A stretch of 8,415 nucleotides of DNA from Candidatus Nitromaritima sp. SCGC AAA288-L16. GTDB taxonomy: Bacteria > Nitrospinota > Nitrospinia > Nitrospinales > VA-1. Positions 6,531 through 8,415 of the stretch are shown here, one piece after another. The notes beneath the pieces were generated by a model that did no database searches, was not told the origin of the DNA, and saw only the letters and a list, made by a program, of their open reading frames with translations. The stretch lies in contig AQTY01000045.1 of the NCBI GenBank assembly GCA_000372225.1, positions 1-8,415 of the forward strand, written 5' to 3'. The first letter of the stretch is position 1; the number at the start of each line of letters is the position of its first letter. Made by a program: the position numbers and the translations under genes.

Positions 6531-7313
6531 CTACAATCTAGTTTTTAATTTAGAAAGACGCGCTCTATCCGACTCTGTGAGCATCTTTTCAGTTTCCAGT
6601 TTCGAGCGAAGATAAAGCTCTTCAAATTTAATGGACTCTCCAAGAGCATTATCTTTTTCCAGCATAATATCCGCCGGCAAAATAATCTTCCGGGTCTCCA
6701 AACTAGTAATCTGCCCTGCCCACTCCTTTGACCTGCCCCGAAAACGATTAATACTAACTTTAGTGAGACTTCCTCCAACCGTCAAGGTCGCTCCTGCAGC
6801 AACCACTTTTCGACCCAGAGATTCAATCAAGTCCAGCACAAAGTCACTGTCTGGCTGAATTTGTTTATCAAAATAAGATTGACTGAGGTCCGTCCGGCCT
6901 ATGGTGATATTGTCTATAGAGTTTACAGCTATTTTCAAGAGGTCCTCTACATTCTCAACGGCCTGACTAGTTTCTATATTTATTGATTTAAATATTTTTT
7001 GATCCCCATATATTGACTTACAGGCGTCTAAAAATTTAACTACCGCGAAAGGGCTTTCGATCATGGGGGCAATAAGTCCGTCCACCCCCAATTCAAACGC
7101 ATCTTTGATATCACGAATAGCCTCGGCCCCACCGATTTTCAAATAAAGAGGGACATCTTGCTGAATCGTAATTCTTCTAAGTCTGACAAGGTCCCTGAAA
7201 GAAGCACCTTCGGCTTCAAATTCTGCTTTGATGGCGCACAAACCAAACTCTTTCTTTAATAATATTAATTGGTTTTCTAAATTTTTCTCTAATTCAAAAA
7301 CTTCGGTCGCCAC
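6531..7313 (-). CDS. HpcH/HpaI aldolase / citrate lyase family-like protein
   Basis: A 260-residue predicted TIM-barrel protein related to the phosphoenolpyruvate/pyruvate-domain enzymes (HpcH/HpaI aldolases, citrate lyase beta subunit), which make or break C-C bonds with pyruvate, oxaloacetate or acyl-CoA partners using a divalent metal. VPLYLKIGGAEAIRD (54-68) leads into LGVDGLIAPMIESPFAV (75-91). NIETSQAVENVEDL (112-125) and ITIGRTDLSQS (136-146) follow; E114 and D142 are the likely metal ligands. Where the family normally has an active-site Arg at the start of the barrel motif, this protein has Lys 59. GTG 7313 is chosen because GAGAGG lies 7 nt upstream. The C-terminal 40 residues are a charged helix. 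It sits 54 bp after the GT-B-like gene and 56 bp before pgl, so the three probably form one operon. The reaction is unknown, and a non-aldolase role is possible. Confidence 0.78.
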   Translation of the reverse strand: MATEVFELEKNLENQLILLKKEFGLCAIKAEFEAEGASFRDLVRLRRITIQQDVPLYLKIGGAEAIRDIKDAFELGVDGLIAPMIESPFAVVKFLDACKSIYGDQKIFKSINIETSQAVENVEDLLKIAVNSIDNITIGRTDLSQSYFDKQIQPDSDFVLDLIESLGRKVVAAGATLTVGGSLTKVSINRFRGRSKEWAGQITSLETRKIILPADIMLEKDNALGESIKFEELYLRSKLETEKMLTESDRARLSKLKTRL

Positions 7314-7320
7314 CTAAAGT

Positions 7321-7326
7321 CCTCTC
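7321..7326 (-). promoter_or_regulatory. Ribosome binding site deciding the GTG start of the aldolase-like gene
   Basis: Read on the minus strand, GAGAGG lies 7 nt before GTG 7313. It is the best Shine-Dalgarno in the window and supports the non-ATG start for the HpcH/HpaI-like protein. Confidence 0.6.
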
Positions 7327-7367
7327 AAATTCTAGATTACTTTGTAATAAAAAGTACCGAATTAAAG

Positions 7368-8415
7368 TTAGGCCAAGTCAAATGCACGAATAATTTGCTC
7401 TTCGGTTGGTTTGCAAAATAACATGTCGCGCATTTTCACACCAGTCTCTCTAAACAATGAAGGATTTTCTCGAAGTACTTCTTCAAAGCGCTTCACTAAA
7501 AGGTTAACATCTTCCTCACGGGCTGCCTTATCCCAAAGCACTTCTCTCCCACATTCAGGCATAAAATTATGACTGAATTCACCTGGATTCACAATATCGA
7601 TTACGGGAATCCCAAGACTTGCTGCTTCAACCATGGTTCCCGTACTTTGACCGATAACCATTCTTGCCCTACCAAAAAGGGAATACAAGTCTTCATCTGT
7701 CACTGAAAATTTGGATGGAATCTGGGATGTGTATTTATTTTGTTCAACCGTGGGGTGAAATTTAATGACGACCGCCGCAGGCCAATCAATCTGCTTGATA
7801 AGGTTAAGGATATTATTAATAGCACGATCCCAATAGGGTAAGAGAACTAATATAATATCTCCTTTCGTGGGATCCGCCTTTACCTGAAATAATTTCCAAT
7901 AACGCAAAGAAGGTCCCACCTCTTCTGAGGTATACTTCAAGCCTAAACCGTAATCCGGTCCATTTACCAAGACCTTGTCAGGCAAGACTCCAAAAGGAAT
8001 CTCTGACTCATCGGGAATAATATTCAGAACGTTTGGCGTTCGCAAAAACAACTGGGCACCAAAAATCTCCACCTTCCCAGGAACATGCCTTAACCCTCGA
8101 ATAAATGTCTTGTCTCTAGCTTGGTTTTCGTACCAACTAATGCATTTTATCTCGGGACCTTTTAAACTGGAAACTCTTTTCCCCAAAAAGTATCTCAAGT
8201 AATTTCTTAAAGTTACCGTATCCAGAGTTTCCCACAAGGAAAAACTGAGAAGTCTGTCTTCTTTTAGATCTCCCAGTTCGTCAATGAATCTCCATACATG
8301 GAAAGGATAAGCAACCAAATAAAAAAGGACTCTACCATAGTCAGACCACTCTAGAACCTGAAACTCCGTTAACACAGGACATTCATTCTTCTTTAAAATC
8401 CTAAAAACCTCGAAA
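7368..8415 (-). CDS. GT-B-like surface-carbohydrate biosynthesis protein (5' end outside window)
   Basis: The C-terminal part of a protein resembling surface-carbohydrate and CDP-glycerol glycerophosphotransferase-like proteins with a GT-B-type fold, which use nucleotide-activated donors in glycan assembly at the cytoplasmic face. Numbered from GTG 8375, the visible features are a segment SWYENQARDKTFIRGLR (80-96), PDKVLVNGPDYG (132-143), VVIKFHPT (202-209) and IGQSTGTMVEAASLGIPVID (241-260). The last two match the phosphate/nucleotide-binding half of such folds. GTG 8375 is probably not the true start. The frame stays open for 13 further codons to the right edge, no Shine-Dalgarno precedes the GTG, and the first residues do not resemble a domain start. 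At least 348 residues are therefore visible. It is the first visible gene of the minus-strand operon, 54 bp before the aldolase-like gene. The fold assignment is moderate and the exact activity is unknown. Confidence 0.7.
   Translation of the reverse strand, partial: FEVFRILKKNECPVLTEFQVLEWSDYGRVLFYLVAYPFHVWRFIDELGDLKEDRLLSFSLWETLDTVTLRNYLRYFLGKRVSSLKGPEIKCISWYENQARDKTFIRGLRHVPGKVEIFGAQLFLRTPNVLNIIPDESEIPFGVLPDKVLVNGPDYGLGLKYTSEEVGPSLRYWKLFQVKADPTKGDIILVLLPYWDRAINNILNLIKQIDWPAAVVIKFHPTVEQNKYTSQIPSKFSVTDEDLYSLFGRARMVIGQSTGTMVEAASLGIPVIDIVNPGEFSHNFMPECGREVLWDKAAREEDVNLLVKRFEEVLRENPSLFRETGVKMRDMLFCKPTEEQIIRAFDLA

Overview
The window looks like part of a surface-polysaccharide (O-antigen or capsule type) biosynthesis region of an AT-rich bacterium, probably Gram-negative. 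The evidence is a glycan-locus type GT-B-like protein, an HpcH/HpaI-type aldolase homologue, remnants of a DegT-type sugar aminotransferase and of an asparagine synthetase, and two cobalamin-binding radical SAM enzymes. Nothing in the sequence fixes the taxon. No rRNA, tRNA, CRISPR array or intact mobile element was seen.

Layout. Positions 1-180 hold an open frame entering from the left edge, possibly the 3' end of an unrecognised gene. Positions 276-3063 (+) hold a two-gene unit: a 603-residue B12-binding radical SAM protein, then, 37 bp downstream, a 312-residue NAD-dependent D-2-hydroxyacid dehydrogenase of the phosphoglycerate dehydrogenase type. Positions 3064-3955 hold no intact gene. 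This stretch contains the 3' end of a DegT/DnrJ/EryC1 aminotransferase gene (-) abutting, broken end to broken end, the 3' end of an asparagine synthetase gene (+). A 270 bp spacer follows with a nested inverted repeat. Positions 3956-8415 are all on the minus strand. In transcription order they are a GT-B-like surface-carbohydrate protein (cut by the right edge), an HpcH/HpaI aldolase-like protein, 6-phosphogluconolactonase (pgl) and a second B12-binding radical SAM protein. The first three are separated by about 55 bp and look like one operon. A 215 bp gap precedes the last.

How the genes may work together (inference). The plus-strand and minus-strand blocks converge on a zone of gene debris, as expected where modules of a glycan locus have been exchanged. 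The radical SAM enzymes, the dehydrogenase and the aldolase-like protein are plausible makers or modifiers of an unusual sugar or sugar-linked acid. The GT-B-like protein is a candidate transferase or assembly factor. Pgl is a housekeeping oxidative pentose-phosphate enzyme in an unexpected place. No substrate can be named from sequence alone. The points most worth checking are the double-truncation scar near 3443-3450, the CX4CX2C cluster motif and large insertion in the first radical SAM enzyme, the Lys where the aldolase family usually has Arg, and the nested palindrome at 3711-3753.
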